Positions 22,635-35,635 of a stretch of 64,000 nt of DNA are shown one piece after another. Under the pieces are notes generated by a model. It did no database searches. It was not told the origin of the DNA and saw only the letters and a program-made list of their open reading frames with translations. A program made the position numbers and the translations under genes. Source of the stretch: Megaleporinus macrocephalus. Taxonomy: Eukaryota > Chordata > Actinopteri > Characiformes > Anostomidae. The stretch lies in assembly GCA_021613375.1 (NCBI GenBank), contig CM038702.1, positions 25,241,849-25,305,848 on the forward strand, in the 5' to 3' direction. Numbering within the stretch: position 1 is the stretch's first letter; each line of letters opens with the position of its first letter.

Positions 22635-24230
22635 ATTCCCATTTACCCAAATAACTATATCCTTACATTATATTATTCCCATTTACCCAAATAACTATAT
22701 CCTTACATTATATTATTCCCATTTACCCAAATAACTATATCCTTACATTATATAATTCCCATTTACCCAAATAACTATATCCTTACATTATATTATTCCC
22801 GTTTACCCAAATAACTATATCCTTACATTATATTATTCCCGTTTACCTGGATCATCATATTCCCATACTATACTATTCCCATTTACCTGGATCACCATAT
22901 CCCCATACTATACTATTCCCATTTACCTGGATCATCATATTCCTATACTTTACTATTCCCATTTACCTGGATCATCATATTCCTATACTTTACTATTCCC
23001 ATTCACCTGGATCATCATATTCCTATACTTTACTATTCCCATTAACCTGGATCATCATATTCCTATACTTTACTATTCCCAATTACCTTGATAACCATAT
23101 CTCCACACAATAATATTCCCATTTACCTGGATCATCATATTCCTATACTATACTATTCCCATTTACCTGGATCATCATATTCCTATACTATACTATTCCC
23201 ATTCACCTGGATCATCATATTCCTATACTATACTATTCCCATTTACCTGAATCATCATATTCCTATATTATACTATTCCCATTTACCTGGATCATCATAT
23301 TCCTATACTATACTATTCCCATTCACCTGAATCATCATATTCCTATACTATACTATTCCCATTCACCTGAATCATCATATTCCTATACTATTCCCATTTA
23401 CCTGGATCATCATATTCCTATACTATACTATTCCCATTCACCTGAATCATCATATTCCTATACTATACTATTCCCATTTACCTGGATCATCATATTCCTA
23501 TACTATACTATTCCCATTTACTTGGATCATCATATTCCTATACTATACTATTCCCATTTACCTGGATCATCATATTCCTATACTATACTATTCCCATTTA
23601 CCTGGATCATCATATCCCTATACTATACTATTCCCAATTACCAGGGATCACCATATCTCCACACTTAACTATTCCCAATTACCTTGACAACCATATCTCT
23701 ACACAATACTGTTCCCATTTACCTGGAATCACCATATCCCCATACTACACTATTCCATTTACCTGAATAACCGCATCTCCACATTATACTTATCTCATTT
23801 ATCTGGATAATAATACTTCCACACTACCAAATTATATATATATATATATATATATACTTATTCTATCCTAATACTTATTTTTCCTATTTACATGAATCAC
23901 CATATCCCCAGCAGATACTATTCCTATTTACCTCGATCACCATGTTCCAAAACTATGTTTCTTCGATTTATCTTTTTATATCATATTAAAACTATATTAT
24001 TCTTTACACTATTCATTTCTTTACACTACACTACTCACAAACAATAATACATACACACTATATTGTTTTCATTCATCTGGATTACCGTATTCTCAGACTA
24101 TCCTATTCTGATTTACTTGGATCACCATAAACCCACACAATTTTTTTCCCAGTCACCAAATCAAAAATCTCAAAAATATACTATTTCCATTTACCTGGAC
24201 CACTTATACTACCTCTTTAGTTTTTTTCTG
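22635..24230. repeat. 40-bp minisatellite, about 1.6 kb
   Basis: Tandem 40-bp units containing 'attcccatttacctggatc' plus 'atcatattcctatactatact'. The first five units (22635-22840) form a variant subfamily reading 'acccaaataactatatcctt'. The central units 22840-23640 are most alike. Units after about 23640 degrade steadily and are last traceable near 24200. A (TA)n run sits at 23834-23856. The pattern suggests expansion from the middle with old edges. Confidence 0.93.
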
Positions 24231-24773
24231 CAATTCTGAGCTGAATATTTCTCTCTTATTAATATGCTCTGGTATTCGACCTATTTGGTAAATGGCCTAT
24301 TTTTAACAGTCAAACGTAAAGTATAGTTGTTTACAGTAATTTTTGTTTGTTTTTATCAAAGTAATTAATTATGGAATTCGTGAAATGATCTGCATTACTA
24401 TAGTTTTTGTTTTTAAGAACCTCTGATTACTAATATAATTGACTGTGACAGCACTGGCTTCATTACAAAGTAAAATTTGAATTTATCATAGTACTAATGA
24501 TGTGTAAAAATGCAGCAATGATGCAGATAATTTACTGTTTATTAGGCTGAATCTTCCTCAGTGGAGCCTATTTTAAATTTTTTTTTTAACATGAAGTCAA
24601 AGCCCATGACACTACCCACTGACTACACACACGAGTCAGACTCTTTTAAAGGGGCTGCGCTATAATGATAAGTGACTCATTTACTCTGTGAAATTTCCTT
24701 TCCCCTTTTCTCTCTGTCATTTGCTCTCACCTCACCACTTTCTCTCCTTCCAATCATTTCAGCATCTTCTCAC

Positions 24774-24974
24774 CTGGTGTGATGGTGATTCCGTTGCCAT
24801 TGACGATAGGCCTCTCCTCCTCTTCCTCCTCAGGAGGGTCTATCCCTGCCTTCTCCATGTTGCTGACAGATTTGTTGCGTCTGCGTTTGCCGTCTGTGTT
24901 GGGGGCGGAGCCTGGAAAGTTCAGGAGCACAGCGCTGGGCTCCGCCGGGGGCTTTGGTGTGCCGTAATAGTTAT
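24774..24974 (-). CDS. magi2: magi2 exon: linker between guanylate-kinase-like region and WW1
   Basis: A 201-nt coding exon, phase 1 to phase 1. The acceptor is GGTTGCAG above 24974 and the donor GTGAGAAG below 24774. It completes an Asp codon and reads DNYYGTPKPPAEPS, a short hydrophobic stretch, then GKRRRNKSVSNMEKAGIDPP, six consecutive Glu residues, and RPIVNGNGITITP. All of these blocks align in order with human MAGI2 (YYGTPKPPAEP, RNKSVSNMEKA, the acidic run, NGNG). MAGI1 differs strongly after YYGTPKPP, which makes the MAGI2 call firm. The KRRR cluster next to Ser residues could be a phospho-regulated basic motif (inference). The run of GAG/GAA codons is a likely site of length variation. 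Confidence 0.96.
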
Positions 24975-25189
24975 CTGCAACCAGCCGAAGTCAGGCAATG
25001 AGTGAAGCACACCAAATTCTACCCAGATAACATAGAAACCCACTTACAACCAGATAAAATTACAACCCAGTCACCAAACATCAGACCAAGCATAGACCCA
25101 GACATGTTTGGAAAACACCAATCATAACCTGCACTGTTTTGAACATGTGTTCCATCATTTCCTAATCCCTACTGTCTATAGAGCCTTAT

Positions 25190-25345
25190 ATTAAAAAACA
25201 AGTAGCTCCAGAACAGCAACTTTACAGAAGAGGACAAGAAGTGACTTTACTTTTAATTTATGTTAATGGAACCAGAATTTTTTCACAAGCTATTTTGGAG
25301 CATCTCTATCAGTCTGATCATCATGAACTTTTTACAGCAGCTCTT
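25190..25345. repeat. MITE-like repeat (family of 36736-36916)
   Basis: Word order 'caactttacagaagaggacaa', 'ttttaatttatgttaatggaacc', 'ttttggagcatctctatcag', 'catcatgaactttt' matches the complete family member. Confidence 0.65.
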
Positions 25346-25799
25346 ATGTTGATGTAGAAAAATAAAAATAGTAAAAAAATGAAGATAGGTATTTTTCTTT
25401 GCACAGCAATGACATAGAACCATGTTTTATGGAACAGAAATAGTCCCCTGAGTACTCTTCTTCACATTAGAGCATTATATAGAGCCCTGTTATAGGAAAC
25501 ACGCTGTTAGTGCACTGGTAGTGCTGCGCTGTAACAACAGGACTGTTATTTACCCAAGATATTGGGATTGTTTAAGTGACCTTTTCATGTAATATCAAAG
25601 TAAATCAAATACCAAAATAACCAAATGGTTTGCAGTTTGAAAAACTAGATATTACTTGGTTTACTGATATTATTGATATTTGTGAGCCTGTATGCCACTA
25701 AAGCTGCACCATCATGAATCTGTGTGGTTATGTAGTATTTCAGGCCTTAGATATTTATAATGATTATATATGTCCATTACCATTTTATATATATCACCG

Positions 25800-26407
25800 T
25801 ATTTTCAGCACTGCAGTGACACTGATGTTGTGGTGATGTGTTAGTTTATGTTGTGCGAGTACGAGTGGATCAGACACAGCGGTGCTGCTGGAGTATTTAA
25901 ACACTGTGTCCACCCACTGTCCACTTTACATCCACCTTGTAGATGTAAAGTCAGAAACGATAACTTATCTGTTGCTGCACAGTTTGTGTTCCTCTAGTCC
26001 TTCATCAGTGGACACAGGACGCTGCCCACAGGACACTGTTGGCTGGATGTTGTTGGTTGGTGGACGATTCTCAGTCCAGCAGTGACACTGAGGTGTTTAA
26101 ACATTCCAGCAGCACTGTTGTGTCTGATCCACTCACACCAGCACAACACACCACCACGTCAGTGTCACTGCAGTGCTGAGAATGATCTACCATTCTACCA
26201 CCCAAACAAAACCTGCTCTGTGGTGGTCTTGTGGGGGTCCTGACCACTGTAGAACAGGGTGATGATGTAACTGGCAAAGTATGCAGAGAAACAGATGGAC
26301 TACAGTCTGTAATTGTAGAACTACATGGAGCTCATATATAAGTGACACTGATAAAATAGTAAGTGTAGAAACAATGAGGTGGCTTTAACGTTATGGCTGA
26401 TCGTGTA
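25800..26407 (+). mobile_element. Family C non-autonomous element, 5'-truncated copy
   Basis: Starts inside the family at 'tttcagcactgcagtgacac'. It contains the inverted inner words ('gtgctggtgtgagtggatcagaca' on both strands) and ends at the terminal repeat 'gttatggctgatcgtgta'. The full layout is visible in the copy at 43641-44755. The palindromic inner structure gives open frames on both strands that are not genes. Confidence 0.8.
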
Positions 26408-27104
26408 CATGTGTATTCAGACAGACCTTCTGATTTGTGAATTTAGGTCCACTTGTTACTTGAATATATGAATATTTAAAATTATTTAGAGGATCAACTA
26501 TTGGAGTAAGGGATATGTGATTTGAGATGAAAAAAAAAACTCTAAACAAATAAATCATACATGTTTTTGACTAACAGCTTTCAACTGTAGGTAATGTGTG
26601 TGTTTCTCTCAGCATGGCCAACTTCTCTCACATCTCAGCCCAAAACCCCAGCAGCACTTTAACAGGCTCCAACCAACACCTGAGCTGCCCCTAACACCTT
26701 CAAAGCTCCTGACGATTCAAGTAATCCCAAATGCTTTCAGTGATGCTGAGGTCTGGTCTCTGGGGTCTTTAGTCCATTGTTCTGAGAACACCAGCAGCTT
26801 CTTCATTTAAAGGGTTTTCTTAACAGATGCAAATCCTCTTAGACTCATAGTGCTGCGGTGTCTTCTCACAATGAAAGGATGGACTGAAACACATGTGGAT
26901 GTTTTCAGATCTGAAGCAAGAGTGGTACTTGATTTTCTGCCCTCTCTGAAAGATTACGCAAGTAGATTATTTTAAATCTAAAAATCTTCTCAGATTTAAT
27001 AGCTGGCGCAGTACTGACTGTGTTTATTTACATTGCATAAAGCAGCCTGCTGGAAATACATATTGTCACTAAGCACTTAATTAACCCACAGGTTTTATTT
27101 GTGT

Positions 27105-27270
27105 GGTGGGTCATTCTCAGCACTGCAGTGACTCTGACATGGTGGTGTGTGTTGTGCTGGTAAGAGTGGATCAGACACAGCAGTACACAGGGAAACAGAG
27201 GGACTACAATCTGTTATTGTAGTGCCCCTATATGGTATGTGGAGCTGATAAAATAGACTGTAGGTGTAGA
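27105..27270 (+). mobile_element. Family C element fragment fused to the 42-bp minisatellite
   Basis: 'gtgggtcattctcagcactg', 'gtgttgtgctggtaagagtgg' and 'ggagctgataaaatagactg' are family C words leading to its 3' end. At 27265-27275 the sequence passes directly into the minisatellite. Confidence 0.8.
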
Positions 27271-28915
27271 AACAAGGTGTTTCTTATAAAGTGGCCAGTG
27301 AGAGTAAGTACAAAGTAGGTGTTTCTAATAAAGTGGCCAGTGAGAGGAAGTACAAGGTAGGTGTTTCTAATAAAGTGTCCAGTGAGTGGAAGTACAAGGT
27401 AGGTGTTTCTAATAAAGTGGCCAGTGAGAGGAAGTACAAGGTAGGTGTTTCTAATAAAGTGGGCAGTGAGAGGAAATACAAGGTAGGTGTTTCTAATAAA
27501 GAGGCCAGTGAGTGGAAGTACAAGGTAGGTGTTTCTAATAAAGTGGCCAGTAAGGGGGTAGTACAGGGTAAGTGTTTCTAATAAAGTGGCCAGTGAGTAG
27601 AAGTACAAGGTAGATGTTTTTTAATAAAGTGGCCAGTGAGTAAAAGTACAAGGTGGGTGTTTCTAATAAAGTGGCCAGTGAGTGGAAGTAACAAGGTAGG
27701 TGTTTCTAATAAAGTGGGCAGTGAGAGGAAATACAAGGTAGGTGTTTCTAATAAAGAGGCCAGTGAGTGGAAGTACAAGGTAGGTGTTTCTAATAAAGTG
27801 GCCAGTAAGGGGGTAGTACAGGGTAAGTGTTTCTAATAAAGTGGCCAGTGAGTAGAAGTACAAGGTAGATGTTTTTTAATAAAGTGGCCAGTGAGTAAAA
27901 GTACAAGGTGGGTGTTTCTAATAAAGTGGCCAGTGAGTGGAAGTAACAAGGTAGGTGTTTCTAATAAAGTGACCGGTGAGTGGAAGTATACAGTAGGTGT
28001 TTCTAATAAAGTGGCCAGTAAGGGGGAAGAACAAGGTAGGTGTTTCTAATAAAGTGGCCAGTGAGTGAAAGTACAAGGTATGTGTTTCTAATAAAGTGGC
28101 CAGTGAGTGGAAGTACAATGTAGGTGTTTCTAATAAAGTGGTCAGTGAGAGTAAGTACAAAGTAGGTGTTTCTAGTAAAGTGGCCAGTGAGAGGAAGTAC
28201 AAGGTAGGTGTTTCTAATAAAGTGTCCAGTGAGTGGAAGTACAAGGTAGGTGTTTCTAATAAAGTGGCCAGTGAGAGGAAGTACAAGGTAGGTGTTTCTA
28301 ATAAAGTGGGCAGTGAGAGGAAATACAAGGTAGGTGTTTCTAATAAAGAGGCCAGTGAGTGGAAGTACAAGGTAGGTGTTTCTAATAAAGTGGCCAGTAA
28401 GGGGGAAGTACAAGGTAGGTGTTTCTAATAAAGTGGTCAGTGAGAGGAAGTACACGGTAGGTGTTTCTAATAAAGTGGCCAGTGAGTGGAAGTACAATGT
28501 AGGTGTTTCTAATAAAGTGGTCAGTGAGTGGAGGTACAATGTAGGTGTTTCTAATAAAGTGGCCAGTGAGTAGAAGTACAATGTAGGTATTTCTAATAAA
28601 GTGGTCAGTGAGAGGAAGTACAAGGTAGGTGTTTCTAATAAAGTGGTCAGTGAGAGGAAGTATACAGTAGGTGTTTCTAATAAAGTGGTCAGTGAGTGGA
28701 AGTACAATGTAGGTATTTCTAATAAAGTGGCCAGTGAGTGGAAGTACAAGGTAGGTGTTTCTAATAAAGTGTTCAGTGAGAGGAAGTATACAGTAGGTGT
28801 TTCTAATAAAGTGGTCAGTGAGTGGAAGTACAAGGTAGGTGTTTCTAATAAAGTGGTCAGTGAGTGGAAGTACAAGGTAGGTGTTTCTAAAAAAAGTGGC
28901 CAGTGAAATGAAGCA
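27271..28915 (+). repeat. 42-bp minisatellite, about 39 units
   Basis: Tandem 42-bp unit with core GTAGGTGTTTCTAATAAAGT then 'ggccagtgagtggaagtacaag'. Unit variants (ggcc/ggtc/gtcc/gggc, gtgg/gagg) recur in blocks. For example, a run of about seven variants near 27290-27570 reappears in the same order near 28140-28410, and a roughly 190-bp block with an extra A ('agtaacaagg') recurs at 27690 and 27950. Arrays of this size expanded by block duplication. The 14-codon periodicity leaves both strands open for up to 309 codons, which does not indicate a protein. Confidence 0.95.
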
Positions 28916-28960
28916 GAAGAATAACAAAGCATGTGTAAAGATATGTGTACATTTCCTTCA

Positions 28961-29173
<213 letters not shown>

Positions 29174-29639
29174 CTAGACGTTCAATGAAATAGCAGAATA
29201 TAAAACCTGATGATAATCTTACTGACATTAAGACATCACATGCAATGTGTTAGCTTATCAACTTCATTACATTTATAAACACAAGCTCATAACAAACTTA
29301 AATGTGGCATATTTGTTTGAACATTTTCACATGAAAACAAGAACACATGTAATGTGACCACTGATGTTCAAGATTTCATTAGTTTGTTTATATATGCATC
29401 ATTATTTTGTTCTTTTAAAACTAGAGTACAACAATGCATAATGATAATGATGGATTTTTCTATATCCAAGAACGACCACTGCAGAATCTTGCTGAGGATT
29501 TGTGCACACAAGGGCCACGTATATAGAGAACAAAGACAATTCCTTTCAATGACTCCATTATCTACAGCAGTCACAAAGCTAGACCGTTTGTCCAACTGCA
29601 TTTGAATTCTTCATGCTGCCTGGAAGATCCACGAGGTAT

Positions 29640-29985
29640 GTGCAAGTATATTACAGTGTCAGTGAACAATGTTAGACAAGAAGGTACTGTGCAAGTACGT
29701 TTTTTGTTCACCAGGGTACAAACAAAGTAAATGCATTAATCATACGTCCATGGTTTTAAGATCCAACCTCGTACTGGATAGTTTCCTTCAGGGGCAGGTG
29801 GAACATTTCTTCATAACCAAATATTTTAAAACAGAACAATACAGTGAAAAGAAAATACAGGGTGTACAGAGTCAGTATTTTAAAAATATAATCTAAACTG
29901 GCTATGATACGATTATGTTTCCTAACTCGGGCTACTAAGATCAACCCATGAAGGTTCCACCCCAGTGACAGTTTAGTGCCTGTTT
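29640..29985 (+). repeat. Dispersed repeat, copy paired with 50800-51115
   Basis: Shared words in the same order and orientation: 'acagggtgtacagagtca' / 'acatggtgtatggagtca', 'ttttaaaaata', 'atgatacgattatgtttccta' / 'atggtacaattatgttcccta', and 'ccaccccagtgacagtt'. Class unknown; resembles a non-autonomous DNA element. Confidence 0.65.
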
Positions 29986-30284
29986 AGTTTAATAGTTTAT
30001 CTGTTTTTTTCTAAAAGAGTAATGCAGAGTAATGCAGTAGGCAGGTCATCACTAGCCACACAGTTTTCCCTGACGGTAGTCATCAGCACTGCACTGCTAC
30101 CCCACTAACCAGCCCTACAGTCCAGCACAAAATAGCCTGTGCAACACATAAAACTCTACACATTCACAACTACAGTATTTACAAGCTCAGGTATCTCCTG
30201 CTGCTGCTGTGACACTATCCATGGTGCTCCACATGGCCCTCCCTCTCACGCGTCCACGGCCAAACAAACCTGTACTGGGTAGCC

Positions 30285-30510
30285 ACATCTCCAGCAGCAC
30301 TGCTGTGTTTGATCCACACGTACCAACACAACACACACTAATACACCCCCATTACATCAGTGTCACTGAGAATGTTCAACAACCCAAATAAAACAAGCTC
30401 TGTGGTGGTCCTGTGAGGGTCCTGACCACTTTATGGTAAGTGTAGCTGATAAAATGGAGTGTACATACAAGGAGGTGTACCTGATAAGGTGGCCAGCAGG
30501 TGTATATACA
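30285..30510 (+). mobile_element. Family C element, 3' fragment
   Basis: 'ccagcagcactgctgtgtttgatccac', 'ctctgtggtggtcctgtgagggtcctgacc' and 'tagctgataaaatgg' match family C. The end 'acctgataaggtggccagcagg' resembles both the minisatellite unit and Tc1-type termini. Confidence 0.75.
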
Positions 30511-30535
30511 GTACTATACAGTACAGTACTAGACA

Positions 30536-30538
<3 letters not shown>

Positions 30539-30591
<53 letters not shown>

Positions 30592-30624
30592 GCTGTGTGT
30601 TTGTGTGTGTGTGTGTTTGTGTGT
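30539..30624. repeat. (TA)n and (GT)n compound microsatellite
   Basis: TA run to about 30583, short AT-rich spacer, then an interrupted GT run. Confidence 0.95.
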
Positions 30625-31044
30625 GAATTTAACTCCCTTAACATTTGATAGAGCCATTTGCTGACAATCTGTCAGTCAAGATGATTTCTTTGAAGGAGAA
30701 AGGAAAGGAGAAAAGAGAGAGAAAGAAGGAGAGAGGGAGAGAGAAAGAGAGAGAGAGAGGGGAAGTGACAGAGAAACCTGCCACCATCTGCAGAATGAAA
30801 GCAGGGGTTATGATGCAATCTCGGCCCAGATGAGGAAAACGCTGCCAATCAGAACCCAGATGTTCAGGCTTAGATCTCAACACATCTCCGCATTTAAAGA
30901 CTCAACCTTTATTCAGCCCTTTTATCTGGAATGTTCTTATCGTGACTGAGCTTTCTTCATTTCAGTAGGTGAAGTGGAGCCCTAGGGAATTCCAGGCTTT
31001 GCAGACGAATAGTAGCACAGTGGTCGCTAACCTTCTTTCTGGAT

Positions 31045-31110
31045 ATTTATATATCTATATGTATCTATGAATCTATCTATCTATATAAATCTGTATCTAT
31101 ACTCTATATA
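31045..31110. repeat. Imperfect (TATC)n-like tract
   Basis: Degenerate tetranucleotide repeat with 'atctatctatctatata' core. Confidence 0.75.
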
Positions 31111-31205
31111 TGTCTTATGCTAAATTGGGAATACACATAGAATAGAATTCAGTAATCATTTGGACAGAATACCTCCGGCTGCTTGACAGTCATATTTGTG
31201 GCATA

Positions 31206-31285
31206 TTTCAATGGGAGACTGTTTCAATGGGAGACTGTTTCAATTGGAGACTGTTTTAATGGGAGACTGTTTCAATGGAAGACTT
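31206..31285 (+). repeat. 16-bp tandem repeat, five copies
   Basis: Units start at 31206, 31222, 31238, 31254 and 31270. Consensus TTTCAATGGGAGACTG, with one to three differences in the last three units. Confidence 0.95.
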
Positions 31286-32854
31286 CAGTCAGGTCAGTTT
31301 GGCACTGCGCTCTCTTACTATGAAGCCATGCTGTTATAACACATGCAGAATTTGGCTTAGTGTTGTCTTGCTTAAACAAGCAGGGCTGTCCCTTAAATAC
31401 ACAGCATCTAAATGGTGACGTCTATTTTTTTTAAAATCAATTTTATAATCATCAGATCCCAGCACACGTTTCCATCCTGCATCTGTCCATCTCAGATTAT
31501 GTGAGAGCATCTGTTGCTTGTGTGGCCTTGCGTAGAGACTTAACTTACATTTGTAGCAGTAGTGATGAACAACTTTTATTGACCAGGGTTTTCTGAAGTA
31601 TTCCAGAGCCCATGAGATTATATTCAATACAGAAGCATGCTGGGTTTTAGTGCAGTACTGTACGACGAAAGAAAAGCTAATGAATATACAGAGAGATTTC
31701 TTTTAATCAATCTTTTAATGAAAGCTCAATAAAGTTGATAAGGTAAAATTTATAATATATCTTTTTGTGCTGTTTTCAATTGAATACTTGTAAAAGACTT
31801 CTTTGGAATAGTATCATGTTTACACCCTGTCTAAGCCCCCCAGTCAACACTGAGAAGCTCTGAGACCCTTCAAAGTACCATGTTGCTCTTCAAAACACAA
31901 TATGGAAAGGAACATTCCAATTCAAGCTTTTTGCTTGACTTTAAGCTAACTCATACAACAGCTCCTAAAACAGTCAAAGCATTGCACTGAAATCTGTTTC
32001 CATCATATTGAATCGATGTCACTCCTGGCAGTGTGTGGGCACATGTGTGTGTGTAAGAGTTCCCGCTGTGGGGTTAGCATGTTAAATAGAGGTGTAAATG
32101 CATGATGGCGTGGCGATATAGCTCAGCCCTAATTACCCAGTGTAGCTTAAGAGGTTTGGCTTATTGCCGCTAACCGAGAAACAGGACTTTCAGGAGAGCA
32201 GGAAAATGTACACATTATAAAAAGATCTGCTGCCACAACAATTCACCTGATCACACATACCATATACACTCTTAGGTAAACTGCATAAGTACCTATGTTA
32301 ACATCGGCCATTCAAACTTGATACTGTATGCAATGTTATGTTAATAGATAATTACACACTTAGTAATGAATAACCAATGACCTGCTGTCACACACAGAAC
32401 CACAGACACACAAAATACATACACAAACATGCTGACGTGTGCTAAGAGTGACTATCCAGACATAAAATTGATCCATACTCAATATATAATCAATATGTAA
32501 TTATATACTCAATAATTCCATCTGATACAGAGACACACAGAGAATACAGAGTGCTACATGCTGAGAGAAGATAAGGAAACTATGCAAATTCAATATACAA
32601 TCTGCACTCAATTTTAAAATCAATACAAAATTATTCCCACTGAAATCTCACCAATAACTGTTACACTAATGAGCTCGCTGCTGTTTCTTATGTCATACAG
32701 TCTCTAAAAAAGGAAAGAAAAGGGAAAAGTAATAATATAATGCTTTGTATATGCTGAGCCCTCTTTTATAATAGATTATAAAAAACACAAATGACCTGCT
32801 ATCACATATTTATACATACACCTCCCTCTGATTTGTATTCAGTATTACATTACT

Positions 32855-33010
32855 GTCCAAAGAAAAAAACGCAACTCCAAAATGGTACATTTACAGGACA
32901 AGCTGAAAACCTTCAATGTTTTAATGTAAGTTAATGTAAAGAGTGTATTCTAAGTGATTTGGAGCATTTCTATTGGTCTATTTATCCTAAAATGTTCACA
33001 ATAAAAAAAA
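32855..33010. repeat. MITE-like repeat (family of 36736-36916)
   Basis: 'actgtccaaagaaaaaaacgc', 'ctccaaaatggtacatttacagga', 'atgtaagttaatgtaaa' and 'ttggagcatttctattggtc' follow the family order; the left end retains the CTGTCCAAAG terminal motif. Confidence 0.75.
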
Positions 33011-35575
33011 TGAAGGTGCATGGTTTGTGCAACATTATACATTAAAACATTTAATAAATAACAGGTACACCTGCTATCACACACATAACCACAAATACAT
33101 AATACATAATCTCTCTCCCCAGATTTACCTGTCCCTCCCCCTCAACACTTCCAAAAAACAGTGAATAAGCAAATATGCTGACACATACTAAAATGCTAAC
33201 TATTCAAAATTTAAAATCACTCAAATCACACAAAATGACACGCTGTCACAGACACATATACACTAACACACAGCAAAGTGAGTGTATAGCACATGCTATG
33301 ACAGATACTAGACTAAGTCGATGTTGATCTGTAGTCAAAGTATATTTATATAATATATAATTATAATATATAATACACAAATATATACAAATACTACAAT
33401 ATATTTCACTCATATTTTCAGTATAACATCAACCTGAGAATCAACGTCAGTTGACTTTTTTCTCCTGGCGCTGTCCCTTATGTTCACCAATAACTGATTT
33501 AGTTACATAATGTTGAATATAAACACATTTAAATTCCAAAGTTTTCTAGTTTTGAAACATCATCAGACATGACGTTTCACAAAACATAAACTGTCAAATC
33601 ATCTGGCTGTTATTGTTATTGATATTAACTATATAGTAATTACGATAACACTAGCATAATAATCAGTAACCACAGACATTTGTTGACCCCAGTAGTAAAG
33701 GTCAGAACCTCTCCAGGTGCAGTACTTCTAAATACACACATTTTCACCTCTGTAGCCAAAACAACCCCATCAGCTTGTCAGTCCGTGCCAGGCCAAATCA
33801 CCCGTCAGCTTGGCAGAAATGATGGCTTGGAGTGGACGAGAGAACAGCTCCTCCCTGCCGTGCCGTGACATCCTGACCAGCGCTGCCGGGCCGGCCAAGC
33901 GTGTAATAACGGAATGAAGGGAAAATGAATCTGCTAAGAGCGTTAAATTGCTTGCCAACATTGTCTTAAAGCTCAATTTGTCGATTAATCAGTCTTTTAA
34001 TGGGCCCATCTCAGCCAGGGCTTCCTCTCACAACAGCAAAGCATGCCTGCTCTCAGTGTGAATCAGTCTTACAAATAACACCTGCCTCTTAATACCATAC
34101 ACAGTCTTAGCAACACAAACGTATAATAATAAACTGATACGAGTGATGAGTCGACATAATCATAGAGATTAAATAAATAACAGTGACAAAGTGTAATTGC
34201 TCACAAATAAAATGTTAATTTTAATACAAAAAATATGAAGAACGAGTGCAAAGATGTAAAGCTCTCATAGCATAAAAGGTACTTAATCAACATATCATCC
34301 CAACTGTTTTAAATGTTTATTATTATTATTATTACCCCAGAAATACAAAATGCATGTAATCATTACATTTACAGTAAGTCTAATTAGTTAATAATATAAC
34401 TTTATTATTATCCATGTATTGCTGTTTTTTAACAGCCATCTTTAAGCCATCTTGTAATCAAACACATTTATATTCAGTTTACATTCTATATCGACAGGCT
34501 GGAGTCTGCACTTCTGAGCTTTCTTAGAACATGCCTTAAAATGTGTTTTATCTTCCTGGAAAGTAAGACAGTACTCATCAAATTCAAATCATAATAAATA
34601 CCCCTCCTCTTCTACTTAGACTAAAGTAGTATTAATTAAAAGTTTAGAATCTGCACTTTCCACTTTATCCTCGTGTTTCTATGAGCTTTAAGAAACAGTT
34701 CATCTAGAATTCCAGCACAATTCTGTCACTGCTAGCTAAAACTGCTCTATGCAGGTTTTGTGTGCTGTAAATGGAAAAGCTGGATGGTGCTGTGGTCTGA
34801 ACTGAAGAGTGGGCAGCCTCAGGCATAAATCATGTCTGTATTTCTTGGTGCAAATGTAGTACGTTTAGTCAGGCACTCAATATTCATCTCCAACACCAAT
34901 GACGTAGACAGCCACTAAATCTATCAGTGTAATCACAATTATTAATGACTCACAACAATTCTTTAGTATTATTATTATTGATTCTAACATTTGAAAATCA
35001 ATGAGGCTGAAAGCTGACATTCTATTGTCTTAACTGCTGCAATTTTCATTTTGTACTTGAGACCTTACAAGAGAGCAAGAACTTCTTTATGACAGTCATA
35101 TGTGAAGATGTAGGACATATGGACTTTTGTCCCCTCAGCAATGCTACTTCTTTCAGTTTTAGCAAATAAATTTTTCAGAGTGTAGCTTGAAGATGGGCCT
35201 CTAGAAATTATCATTATAAAGCTATCCAAACACTGTACGATCCAACAGGAAGAAATACACAGCTAACAGCCTCCCATCACACAGCCTGAGTGAGTACTGC
35301 TACAGGATAAACTTGCTACAGGTTTGGATTAGATTAATTCCTAATTAAACCTCCAATATCAAATCTAGCATATTCTGCTGGATCAAATACACACTCAACT
35401 ACCAACACTTTCCACAAAGCACTCAGATCAATGCTCAGATCAAATATTGTAAGAGCCGGTTATCAATAACACTTGGAGAAAGCAGACAGTGTGAATACAA
35501 ACATATAATCAGCATTGACGCTTTTAGGCTATTTTATTGGGAAAAAAGTCTTCTGTTACCTCCATAATGCCCACT
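33011..35575. other. AT-rich intron sequence, no gene recognised
   Basis: Simple (TTA)n at about 34318-34334 and short AT-rich tracts near 33340-33400. No coding, RNA or mobile-element signal that I can support. Confidence 0.55.
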
Positions 35576-35635
35576 TCAGTAATACATTATACCTTCTGAC
35601 CATACCCGTACACACGCACACACATACACATACAC

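Noticed and set aside
27271..28915. CRISPR-like array
   Set aside because: Units are contiguous tandem repeats without unique spacers, in a eukaryotic intron beside a transposable element.
28003..28932. 309-aa minus-strand open frame with TPTLYFHSL / LLE repeats
   Set aside because: It is exactly the 42-bp minisatellite read in frame; other frames on both strands are equally open.
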